Shown: positions 18,463 to 25,440 of the stretch, one piece after another | How the letters are laid out: every line of letters starts with the position of its first letter | Position numbering within the stretch: position 1 is the first letter of the stretch | Assembly (NCBI GenBank): GCA_024686135.1 | Contig: JAIBDQ010000003.1 | Coordinates: 1 to 53,727, forward strand | DNA: 53,727 nucleotides | DNA from: Halobacteriovorax sp. | Lineage (GTDB): Bacteria > Bdellovibrionota > Bacteriovoracia > Bacteriovoracales > Bacteriovoracaceae | Direction: 5' to 3' | Position numbers and translations under genes: made by a program | The notes under the pieces: generated by a model | The model's input: the letters and a program-made list of their open reading frames with translations, nothing else | Told to the model about the DNA's origin: nothing | Databases searched by the model: none

Positions 18463-20191
18463 CCTCTGTATGCCTTTTGTCGATCGAGTAAGATCTTTGG
18501 AGGTTCTTATAATCGAGTTCTTTATACTCTGTTTTGCATATAGTTATCAAGCGATGTTTATAGCGATGAGACCCTTGTCTCAAGTTTGTTCTTCGTACTG
18601 TACGGCACTTTCTTATGGCGCGGTCATAGCTCGGAAGTTCAGTTGTACTTCTGTCTTTATTTTTAAGAAAGCCAAGCTTATCTGCCAAGGTATCCATATT
18701 TAGTCTTTCAACCACCCCTTTCTTTTTACTAAAGAGGAATGATTGAAAATTAATGGGTGAATCTTTGTAAAGGACAACTTGGGCAACATCGTCGGGGGAG
18801 ATTGTGGCCCTACCCATGATATACTTTGTTGGCCAGTTGATTTTTCCAAATGCGTGATAAACCAATTCGGAACAAACAACTTTATCTGTTGTCGTTACAT
18901 CGAAGTTAAAATCATACTTTTTTCCAATTTGATTCATAATTCTAGAATACATTTGAAAAACTTCTTCTTTATCATCCTTTAATATACTTGGATGTCTTAA
19001 GATTAAGACCTCATCAATATTCATCCATTCTCTAATGCTAGCGGTTCTAACACCTGGCCTCAGAGCCTCAACTATGACGTGACCTTTTTTTAGATTTTTA
19101 TGATGGGGAACAACCGAAGGATGATTCCACATCCCAATTTCCTTAAGCTGCTTTTCTGTTCCTATGTACATGGCCGCATGACCGAAGTTTCCTGGAATAA
19201 AGGTATCAGTTAAGGCAAAAGGCGTTTTCTCAAAAATCATGTCTAGAGGCTTAAGGGTCGTTTTTAGGTTGGCGATAACTTGTTCGTCTTCATAGAGAAA
19301 ACCTTTACGCCACCTGACGGCCCCCATGGTATTTCCAAAGAAAGCGCTGATAATATTCATGGACTTATCAAGGAATGAAACAAAACCATCGATAAATGAA
19401 TGTTTCTTTAATCTAAGAGAAGCATCTGATAAGAGCTCGTTTGTAATTCGATTTTTATCAATGGTGACCATTAGGTTTTTTATTTCTTTATCTATTTGAG
19501 ATAATTTAACAAGTTGTTGGTAGTCCTTTCTATATTCTTTTAAATAGTCTCTCAGTATTGATCGATTCTTCTTTGAGGTCGTATGCTCAATCATTTGACC
19601 AAGTTCTCTTAATTTATGATTCTTTTTACTATCAGCTTTTAATATATTCTTAACAATTCTTCTGATATTCCCTTTTCTATAATAAAGAAGATAACCGTCT
19701 CTATAAACACCAAATAAATTAACATGGGTTGATAGCCAGATTAAATTTCTTTTGGTTAGCTCTATATTCTCTTGAACGATAATTTTATTTTCGGCCTGTT
19801 GACTCTCAATATGGTAAAGACTTGAGTACTCAAGGGCCCTTGCTGATAAGGTGTGTGTTGCCCCTAATATTTTTCCAAGCAGGTGAAGTTCGTGACCATT
19901 TAGAACGGAGCTCTCGGCTACAATCTTTTGGACCTCTTTACCAAATCTGTAGTTAAGCCCTTGTTGTTTTTTGATGGCATTTTGTACCTTTAGAAACTTT
20001 TGAATATTCTCTTTAAGCTGATCTGAGTTGTTTGCCGGTTCATCCCAAGAAACTGGAGTCTCTAGTATGACCTTTGCAATTTCACGGAAAAAAGCTGTAG
20101 GGCTCTTTAAAATTGGATCATATACATCTGCAAGGCAGAGGTTTATAGCTAGGGCCAAGGCCAAAAAGGTTTGAATTGAAGTTTTTATCAT
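18449..20191 (-). CDS. Secreted YiiX/permuted-papain cysteine amidase-like protein
   Basis: The 580-residue product starts with a signal peptide (MIKTSIQTFLALALAINLCLA). A long, mostly helical and basic region follows (about 30-270), then a YiiX/NlpC-P60-related permuted papain domain (about 310-480). The key pieces are FGHAAMYIGTEKQ, carrying the catalytic His, and DKVVCSELVYHAFG, carrying the catalytic Cys. Members cut peptidoglycan peptides or lipid amides outside the cytoplasm. A basic Arg/Lys-rich tail of about 60 residues ends the protein. In a predatory lineage a secreted envelope amidase would be at home, but that role is inference. Confidence 0.82.
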   Translation of the reverse strand: MIKTSIQTFLALALAINLCLADVYDPILKSPTAFFREIAKVILETPVSWDEPANNSDQLKENIQKFLKVQNAIKKQQGLNYRFGKEVQKIVAESSVLNGHELHLLGKILGATHTLSARALEYSSLYHIESQQAENKIIVQENIELTKRNLIWLSTHVNLFGVYRDGYLLYYRKGNIRRIVKNILKADSKKNHKLRELGQMIEHTTSKKNRSILRDYLKEYRKDYQQLVKLSQIDKEIKNLMVTIDKNRITNELLSDASLRLKKHSFIDGFVSFLDKSMNIISAFFGNTMGAVRWRKGFLYEDEQVIANLKTTLKPLDMIFEKTPFALTDTFIPGNFGHAAMYIGTEKQLKEIGMWNHPSVVPHHKNLKKGHVIVEALRPGVRTASIREWMNIDEVLILRHPSILKDDKEEVFQMYSRIMNQIGKKYDFNFDVTTTDKVVCSELVYHAFGKINWPTKYIMGRATISPDDVAQVVLYKDSPINFQSFLFSKKKGVVERLNMDTLADKLGFLKNKDRSTTELPSYDRAIRKCRTVRRTNLRQGSHRYKHRLITICKTEYKELDYKNLQRSYSIDKRHTEDGNH

Positions 20192-20280
20192 TTGTTTCCG
20201 CTTGTATAATCAGATATTTATATCACTTGGAAGGTTTGTGTGCAACGCGGTGTGTAAAATTGAAAGGGCTTTTGCAATTA

Positions 20281-20316
20281 TTGACATAGGTCAGGTCTAA
20301 GCCTAAAAATGACCTA
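20281..20316 (+). promoter_or_regulatory. Sigma-70 promoter with operator-like inverted repeat upstream of map
   Basis: TTGACA (20281-20286) is separated by exactly 17 nt from TAAAAA (20304-20309), a good housekeeping promoter about 30 nt before the map ATG. A perfect 7-bp inverted repeat, TAGGTCA (20287-20293) and TGACCTA (20310-20316), brackets the spacer and -10 region. That is a typical position for a repressor site. The promoter is directly visible; the operator function is inferred from symmetry only. Confidence 0.65.
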
Positions 20317-20338
20317 AAATTAGAAAGATAGAGTAGTT

Positions 20339-21109
20339 ATGATTCATATAAAAAGTAGTAGAGAAATTGAACTAATGCGAAAAACTTCAAGGTTAGCAGC
20401 ATCGACCCTTGAAATGATTGAAGAGCATATTAAGCCCGGTGTAAGTACCGAGGAATTGAATACTATTTGCCATGAATATATCTTGGAGAATGGGGCCTAC
20501 CCAAGTCCTCTTAATTACAATGGATTTCCTAAAAGTATCTGTACATCTCCTAATGAAGTTATTTGCCATGGCATACCCAATGAAAAGGTCGTTCTACAAG
20601 ATGGAGATATTCTAAATATCGATGTCACCACCTATTTGAATAAGTTTCATGGGGATACAAATAAAACCTTTTATGTTGGAAATGTAGATCCAGCGATTAA
20701 AAAATTAGTCGATATAACTTATAAGTGTATGAGAGAAGGTATAAAGACGGTAAGGCCTGGCGGTAGAATTGGTGATATTGGCGCCATAATTCAGGAAATT
20801 GCTCATGATAATGGTTTCTCCGTTGTGGAAGAATACTGCGGGCATGGCATCGGCAGAGAGTTTCATGAAGAGCCTCAAGTTGTTCATGTAGGTAAAAAAG
20901 GAACAGGTCCTGAGATGAAACCAGGAATGACTTTTACGATTGAGCCAATGATCAACTTTGGTGACCGCCACTGTGAGCTTCTTTCAGACGGTTGGACAGT
21001 TATTACAAAAGATAAAAAATGGTCAGCTCAATTCGAGCATACCATCCTCGTTACAGAAGATGGTCATGATATATTAACTCTTCGTTCAGATGAAGATGCC
21101 AACTTCTAA
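20339..21109 (+). CDS. map: Methionine aminopeptidase, type I
   Basis: This cytoplasmic enzyme removes the initiator methionine from new proteins. The 256-residue product has the complete metal site: D95 (NIDVTTYL), D106 (HGDTNKTF), H169 (YCGHGIGREFHEEP), E202 (TIEPMI) and E233 (QFEHTILV), plus H79 in VICHGIP. These correspond one to one with the E. coli enzyme, offset by two residues. Length and lack of an N-terminal extension fit type Ia. It overlaps the start of the ferredoxin-like gene by 14-20 nt. Confidence 0.97.
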   Translation: MIHIKSSREIELMRKTSRLAASTLEMIEEHIKPGVSTEELNTICHEYILENGAYPSPLNYNGFPKSICTSPNEVICHGIPNEKVVLQDGDILNIDVTTYLNKFHGDTNKTFYVGNVDPAIKKLVDITYKCMREGIKTVRPGGRIGDIGAIIQEIAHDNGFSVVEEYCGHGIGREFHEEPQVVHVGKKGTGPEMKPGMTFTIEPMINFGDRHCELLSDGWTVITKDKKWSAQFEHTILVTEDGHDILTLRSDEDANF

Positions 21110-21629
21110 ATATTATAACAACGAGTCTCCGTTATTTCATTCATCTAGTGCGGAGCATTCGTCTATCAAGATTTACTTAGATTTTAATAAAAAGGATGTC
21201 CTTCAAGGTCTTTACTATACAATGCCAGATAACTGTCACTGGGCAGAGGAACTTTCAAAGCTCGCCAAGAGTTGTGAATCAAAGACATTTTCTGAATTAC
21301 AAAAAAATCTAGGTGAATCAGACTCTAAAGCCAAAACATTTTTTGATGTCCCTAATTTTCTTCTTAAAGAAGCCCTTGAGGTTTATAGGGGAAAAGTACC
21401 GGCCTTAAATGAGTTAAAGAAGACTATAAACGATGAGCTCGTTTGTCGTTGCTTTGGAATATACAAAGAAGAGCTACTAGAAGTGTTAGGCGAGAATCCG
21501 GAGTATAAGGAAAAAGATTTAACAAATGCCACGAAGGCCGGCGCCGGTTGTAGCACCTGCTTAGTTGATTTTCAGGAAGTCTTCTCTGAGGCGAGAGTAA
21601 GGCAAGCTAAGAAACTTTTGGTTAATTAA
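21090..21629 (+). CDS. BFD-like [2Fe-2S] domain protein (NifU/Bfd type)
   Basis: The C-terminal part has the bacterioferritin-associated ferredoxin pattern: VCRCFGIYKEEL, then about 35 residues later GAGCSTCLVDF (CxC ... CxxC). This holds a 2Fe-2S cluster in Bfd, NifU and related proteins. The N-terminal 100 residues resemble a NifU-N-like scaffold half only in general character (YLDFNKKDVLQGLYYTMPDNC). It may carry or transfer iron-sulfur clusters. Two starts 6 nt apart (21090, 21096) both overlap map. The stop TAA overlaps the stop of the convergent gene (shared TTAA). Confidence 0.78.
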   Translation: MKMPTSKYYNNESPLFHSSSAEHSSIKIYLDFNKKDVLQGLYYTMPDNCHWAEELSKLAKSCESKTFSELQKNLGESDSKAKTFFDVPNFLLKEALEVYRGKVPALNELKKTINDELVCRCFGIYKEELLEVLGENPEYKEKDLTNATKAGAGCSTCLVDFQEVFSEARVRQAKKLLVN

Positions 21630-22246
21630 GACTTTTTGACTTTTCTATCTCTAATGATTTTATCTTGTTGGCATTTCTTTCTAATACTTTGATAGCCTTT
21701 TAGAGCATTAAAAATATTCTTGATTCTCCCTTTCTCGTTAATCAAGCGGTTGGTCCCAATTTCACTCTCTAAATATTTAAAACGATTTTGGAAATACTTT
21801 AGATCTGGAATATATCTGGTTAAACAGTCCGGAGTGGCCGTGCGACTTTGTAAGTCTGATAAGTAAGAAAAGAAAATATGAGGGATTCTTCGTTTAATCT
21901 CTTGAATTGTCGAAAGTTGAAAGTTTCGAATACTGGCATTAGTAACTCTATTGCTTAGCTTAAAAATCTTTTCGCCGTCGAGCAAAACTTCACGCATCAG
22001 ATCTACGGAAGGGGTAAAAACAGGAGTGACACAAACTTTGGAATAATATTCTTTCTTTAAAGTAATATCACCAGCGCTTACAAGATCATTTAAGAAAAGT
22101 TGGTTTAATTTATAAACTGGTCCAGTTCTTTTAGATTTATGAAGTCTTAACTCTTCTCTACCTAGGCAACCGACTAAAGGGTTCATGGCCGAGTGAGCCA
22201 AACTTATAGTCAAAAAATATAGTAAAATTGTCGGAATTATTCTCAT
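21626..22246 (-). CDS. Hypothetical secreted protein
   Basis: I do not recognise this family. The 206-residue product has a clear signal peptide (MRIIPTILLYFLTISLAHSA) and would be released to the periplasm or outside. The mature part is basic, predicted mostly helical, and has four cysteines (GCLG, VCVTP, DCLT, KCQQ) that could form two disulfides. No membrane segment follows the signal. A GAGG ribosome binding site precedes the ATG. It is a single-gene minus-strand unit between map-bfd and tatC. Confidence 0.7.
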   Translation of the reverse strand: MRIIPTILLYFLTISLAHSAMNPLVGCLGREELRLHKSKRTGPVYKLNQLFLNDLVSAGDITLKKEYYSKVCVTPVFTPSVDLMREVLLDGEKIFKLSNRVTNASIRNFQLSTIQEIKRRIPHIFFSYLSDLQSRTATPDCLTRYIPDLKYFQNRFKYLESEIGTNRLINEKGRIKNIFNALKGYQSIRKKCQQDKIIRDRKVKKS

Positions 22247-22319
22247 ACCTACCTCTATTTTAAGTCTATGTGCGTAGAATTCAAGGGACGAACCAATAAA
22301 GCATTGATATATTTGTTCT

Positions 22320-23057
22320 ATGAAGGAAATGTCACTTACTGATCACTTAGAGGAGCTAAGGAAAACGCTAATTAGGGTCGTCCTTATCTTAGTGATTACT
22401 TTTTTTGTTTGCTACGGCCTAGGGGAACATATTTCCGAAATTCTCTTAAAACCTCTGCGTGGTGCCATCGCTGAGACCGGGAACGGTCAGGTCGTCTATT
22501 TAGGGATCCTTGATAAGGTTCTATCTCAGCTGCAGATTGCCTTTTGGTCTTGTATTATTATTAGTGCCCCTATTTGGTTCTTTGAAGTTTGGCGCTTTAT
22601 AAAGCCAGGTCTATATGACTACGAAATAAAAATGGTGAGACCATTTCTGGGTATTGGTTTTATTCTCTTTTGTCTCGGGGTTAGCTTTGGGTACTTTCTC
22701 GTTTTTCCAATTGTGCTGCCAACTCTTATGGAATTTGGAGTAGGTGAAGTCGCTGCAACAATCTCATTAAAAGAATACCTGGTATTATCTTCCAAGATTC
22801 TCGTTTTTCTAGGTCTAGTTTTTCAACTTCCCAATATTTTATTGATACTAGGCTTTATGGGCATGGTTACTAAATATTCATTGAGAGATAAGAGAAGATA
22901 CATCTATGTTGGTTTTGCCGTTTTGGCAGCAATGATAACTCCTCCAGATGTAATTACCATGTTAGGACTTTGGTTACCGCTAGTTTGTTTATTTGAAATT
23001 GGAATTTGGGGTGTTGCGATTATTGTTCACCCCTACTTAGCAAGGCAACATTCGTGA
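22320..23057 (+). CDS. tatC: Sec-independent protein translocase TatC
   Basis: TatC is the receptor of the twin-arginine export system and binds the RR signal peptide. The 245-residue product starts MSLTDHLEELRKTLIRV, with the HLEELR motif and its conserved Glu. It has six membrane helices, with the conserved cytoplasmic segment FFEVWRFIKPGLYDYE and the periplasmic FPIVLPTLMEFG. No tatA or tatB is next to it. It opens a tightly packed run with the TMEM205-like gene and hldD, each overlapping the next by 4 nt. Confidence 0.96.
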   Translation: MKEMSLTDHLEELRKTLIRVVLILVITFFVCYGLGEHISEILLKPLRGAIAETGNGQVVYLGILDKVLSQLQIAFWSCIIISAPIWFFEVWRFIKPGLYDYEIKMVRPFLGIGFILFCLGVSFGYFLVFPIVLPTLMEFGVGEVAATISLKEYLVLSSKILVFLGLVFQLPNILLILGFMGMVTKYSLRDKRRYIYVGFAVLAAMITPPDVITMLGLWLPLVCLFEIGIWGVAIIVHPYLARQHS

Positions 23058-23527
23058 AGGCAAAACTTTTAATTTTTTTCTTAGCTTTTTGGATGGCCCC
23101 TTCGGTCCTCATCGACTTTGTCGCGGCTCCAGCTATTTTTAGAAATGTTTCAAACTTACAAGAGGCAGGAACTTTAGGGATGGTCATCTTTAAGGCCTTT
23201 AATAGTTTAGAGTTAGTTTTATCTCTTATTATTTTTGGTTTGGCTTTCTCCCTTTGCAGGAACAATAAAATTAAAAAACCTTGGCTAGTACTATTCACTG
23301 CTTTAGTCATGTGGGCCGGATTCTTTAGACTTTATTTAAGTCCATCTATTATAGATATTAATCAGGCAAGGTATGAACTCTCTGAAGAGTCAGAAGAGTT
23401 TGAAACGCTTTCAAATGAACATCGTTTTTATCATAAACTTTACGTCAAAATGGAAGGGGCTAAGGTTATCTTCCTACTCGTAGGAGTTATAATGGTTTTT
23501 AGAATCCGTGAGGAGCAAGAAGTATGA
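23054..23527 (+). CDS. DUF4149 / TMEM205-like membrane protein
   Basis: The 157-residue product has four predicted membrane helices. It carries the pattern of the TMEM205-like family: an early P..DF.AAPAIFRN segment (VLIDFVAAPAIFRNV), a charged loop, and a final helix after HRFYHKLYVKMEGAKV. Function in bacteria is unknown. I take GTG 23054, which overlaps the tatC stop as GTGA, because the longer frame begins inside tatC with non-membrane sequence. Its own stop overlaps the hldD start as ATGA. Confidence 0.75.
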   Translation: MKAKLLIFFLAFWMAPSVLIDFVAAPAIFRNVSNLQEAGTLGMVIFKAFNSLELVLSLIIFGLAFSLCRNNKIKKPWLVLFTALVMWAGFFRLYLSPSIIDINQARYELSEESEEFETLSNEHRFYHKLYVKMEGAKVIFLLVGVIMVFRIREEQEV

Positions 23528-24492
23528 TTTTAGTAACGGGAGCAGCTGGCTTTATTGGATCAGTCTTAGTTAAAGAGCTAAATAAGCTAGGAAGAGAAGA
23601 TCTTATTCTTGTTGATAGACTAGGAAGCGATGAGAAGTGGAAAAACTTAAGAGGAAAGTCCTTTGTCGAGTATATCCATGCGGATGAACTTTTTACTGGA
23701 GCCTGGGACGAAGTCTTAGAAGGAATCTCTACAATTTATCATCTTGGCGCCTGTAGCTCTACTACTGAAAGAAATGTTGATTTCCTTATGGAAAATAACG
23801 TGAACTATTCGAAGAACCTTTTTGATCTTGCGTTAGAAAGGGACATTCCCATTATGTATGCTTCTTCAGCTGCGACCTACGGGGGGATTGAAAAAGACTT
23901 TAACGATAATCATGAAACGGTTCATGAATTAAGACCATTAAACGCTTACGGATATTCAAAGCAATTATTTGATGAATGGGTTCTTAAGTTAGAGAAAAAG
24001 CCTAGTCTTTGGTACGGTATAAAGTTTTTTAATGTATTTGGACCAAATGAATATCATAAAGATGAAATGAGGTCCTTAGTTCATAAAGCCTATGGTCAGA
24101 TTAAAGAGAAAGGGCAGGTAAAACTATTTAAGTCTCATAGAACAGAATTTGAAAATGGTGAGCAATTGCGCGACTTTGTATATGTTAAAGACTGTGTTCG
24201 GGCCATGCTTGCCATGATGGATAAAGGGACGGGAAGTGGAATTTATAATTTAGGCACTGGGAAGGCGAACAGCTTCGATGACCTGGTAGACTTTACTTTC
24301 AAAGCGATGAAAGAGACTACTAAAATCTCCTATATTGATATGCCTGAAAGTATTAGAAATCAATATCAGTATTTCACTGAAGCCAATATGACGAAGTTCA
24401 ATCAGTTACTTCCCGATTTTAAATTTACCTCTCTTGAGGATTCAGTAAAGGATTATGTGGGACATCTTCTTAAAGATGACCCTCATTACTAG
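23524..24492 (+). CDS. hldD: ADP-L-glycero-D-manno-heptose 6-epimerase
   Basis: HldD makes ADP-L-glycero-D-manno-heptose for the inner core of lipopolysaccharide. The 322-residue product begins with the NADP-binding MILVTGAAGFIGS. Family-specific blocks follow: YHLGACSSTTERNVDFLMENN, MYASSAATYGG (catalytic Ser), PLNAYGYSKQLFDEWV (Tyr and Lys), GIKFFNVFGPNEYHKDEMRS and QLRDFVYVKDCV. This shows the organism makes heptose-containing LPS. It overlaps the preceding gene by 4 nt. Confidence 0.95.
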   Translation: MILVTGAAGFIGSVLVKELNKLGREDLILVDRLGSDEKWKNLRGKSFVEYIHADELFTGAWDEVLEGISTIYHLGACSSTTERNVDFLMENNVNYSKNLFDLALERDIPIMYASSAATYGGIEKDFNDNHETVHELRPLNAYGYSKQLFDEWVLKLEKKPSLWYGIKFFNVFGPNEYHKDEMRSLVHKAYGQIKEKGQVKLFKSHRTEFENGEQLRDFVYVKDCVRAMLAMMDKGTGSGIYNLGTGKANSFDDLVDFTFKAMKETTKISYIDMPESIRNQYQYFTEANMTKFNQLLPDFKFTSLEDSVKDYVGHLLKDDPHY

Positions 24493-24500
24493 GAGCTAAT

Positions 24501-24926
24501 ATGAGTTTCAAAGGCGGAATTGAAGAAGCAGCCAAAATGCTTGCAGGCCTCGATCGTAAGGGAAGAGAAAATGTTCTTGAGATCATTGCCAAGAAAGATC
24601 CAGAAATGGCCAAGAGCCTTAGAAAAAATATGGTTACCCTCGAAGACCTTAGGTACTTAACGGTTAAGATGCTTCAAGAACTATTAAGGGATATTGATAT
24701 AAATGATTTGGCCTTAGCTCTAAGAATTTCATCTGATGAGTTAAAGGCCCATATCTTACAAAATGTATCTTCTTCTCTTCGAAAAGATATTGAAGATGTA
24801 CTACTTGGTCCTCCGCAATCTGTTTCTAATGTTGATGAGGCTACGGATAAAATTATGGAAGTGGTTTTAAAGAAGATAGATAACGGTGAACTTATTATTA
24901 ATAAAGATGGAGAGACACTCGTCTAA
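24501..24926 (+). CDS. Small FliG C-domain-like protein
   Basis: The 141-residue product resembles the middle/C-terminal armadillo-type domains of the flagellar switch protein FliG. It has the order AAKMLAGLDRKGRENVLE, IIAKKDPEMAKSLRKNMVTLEDL (compare the FliG pattern of Asp-Pro-Glu, Ile-Arg, Met-Phe and a phenylalanine-Glu-Asp-Leu block), LLRDIDINDLALALR and HILQNVSSSLRKDIEDVL. The N-terminal domain that anchors FliG to the MS ring is missing. It could be a stator-interacting regulator or an unrelated helical-repeat protein. It is 8 nt downstream of hldD and just upstream of a sigma-54 promoter. Confidence 0.7.
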   Translation: MSFKGGIEEAAKMLAGLDRKGRENVLEIIAKKDPEMAKSLRKNMVTLEDLRYLTVKMLQELLRDIDINDLALALRISSDELKAHILQNVSSSLRKDIEDVLLGPPQSVSNVDEATDKIMEVVLKKIDNGELIINKDGETLV

Positions 24927-25046
24927 CTTACTCTAACTTACAAAGCGTCATAAACAATTCTTGTCAGGGGCATTTTGTCGGTGACTTTTCACCACTGGTG
25001 ACACTGCATCAATACATCTAAGTTCCTAGAATTAATCCAAATGAAC

Positions 25047-25063
25047 TTGGCACGCTTCTCGCA
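25047..25063 (+). promoter_or_regulatory. Sigma-54 (RpoN) promoter, module 1
   Basis: The sequence ttggcacgcttctcgca matches the sigma-54 consensus TTGGCACG-N4-TTGCA with mismatches only in the downstream block. The invariant GG (25049-25050) and GC (25061-25062) are exactly 10 nt apart. Transcription would start near 25073. Upstream, at 24962-24993, lie two TGTC half sites and a perfect inverted repeat GGTGA-N4-TCACC, where an enhancer-binding activator could sit. Downstream are a structured leader and a 52-codon gene. Confidence 0.85.
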
Positions 25064-25081
25064 ACAGTAATAAGTAACAAG

Positions 25082-25221
25082 GTTCACAGGAAGTGAACAT
25101 TGGACGGACAATGCGGGGGCGCAAATCCAAGGATGGAGTTATCACCCCCAACATTATTTCTAGGATGGAAATAGCTGTAAAAAGCAAAGCAAATGGAAGA
25201 GCGTTAGACTAAGGAGGTCTT
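25082..25221 (+). promoter_or_regulatory. Structured leader with GGA-loop hairpins (probable CsrA/RsmA-binding array), module 1
   Basis: Consecutive hairpins each present GGA in the loop. H1: GTTCAC-AGGAA-GTGAAC (25082-25098). H2: ATTG-GACGGA-CAAT (25099-25112). H3: an outer GGGGG/CCCCC stem (25115-25149) enclosing TCCA-AGGA-TGGA (25126-25137). H4: TATTTC-TAGGATG-GAAATA (25155-25173). H5: AGAC-TAAGGAG-GTCT (25206-25220), whose loop is the ribosome binding site of the next gene. CsrA dimers bind GGA in hairpin loops, with consensus close to ACARGGAUGU. The stems are directly visible; CsrA binding is inferred from their geometry. Confidence 0.75.
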
Positions 25222-25380
25222 ATGAAGTTTACTCAAGAAAATTGGAATAACTGGCTTTCTAAAATTGAAAACGCATGGTTTTACCTACGGAATCCTAGCT
25301 TATTTGTGATGTCATATGAGCGGGTTCAAGTTAGGTCAAATAACACCGAAGATTTATATGACTACGATTTAGAAGCTTAA
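25222..25380 (+). CDS. Small protein of unknown function (52 aa)
   Basis: This short gene is preceded by an excellent ribosome binding site, AAGGAGG, 4 nt before the ATG. The product starts MKFTQENWNNWLSKIENAWF and ends TEDLYDYDLEA. It has three Trp, several aromatic residues, a basic middle (SYERVQVRS) and an acidic tail, with no signal peptide or membrane helix. I do not recognise it. The strong translation start, the sigma-54 promoter upstream and the terminator 30 nt downstream make a one-gene transcription unit, which supports it being real. Confidence 0.7.
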   Translation: MKFTQENWNNWLSKIENAWFYLRNPSLFVMSYERVQVRSNNTEDLYDYDLEA

Positions 25381-25409
25381 AAGCTTGTTTAAAATACTAA
25401 CTAATGACG

Positions 25410-25440
25410 GCCCTCACTGCGTAAGCTTGAGGGCTTTTTT
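25410..25440 (+). terminator. Rho-independent terminator of the 52-codon gene
   Basis: A perfect 7-bp stem GCCCTCA (25410-25416) / TGAGGGC (25428-25434) with an 11-nt loop is followed by TTTTTT and more T after one A. The T run reaches into the stop codon of the convergent SGNH gene, so this terminator acts on the plus-strand transcript. With the promoter at 25047 it defines a transcript of about 370 nt. Confidence 0.9.

Noticed and set aside
25115-25149. GEMM-like string GGGGGCGCAAATCC in module 1
   Set aside because: It lacks the receptor stem and partner motif; the same bases are better explained by the GGGGG/CCCCC stem enclosing an AGGA hairpin.
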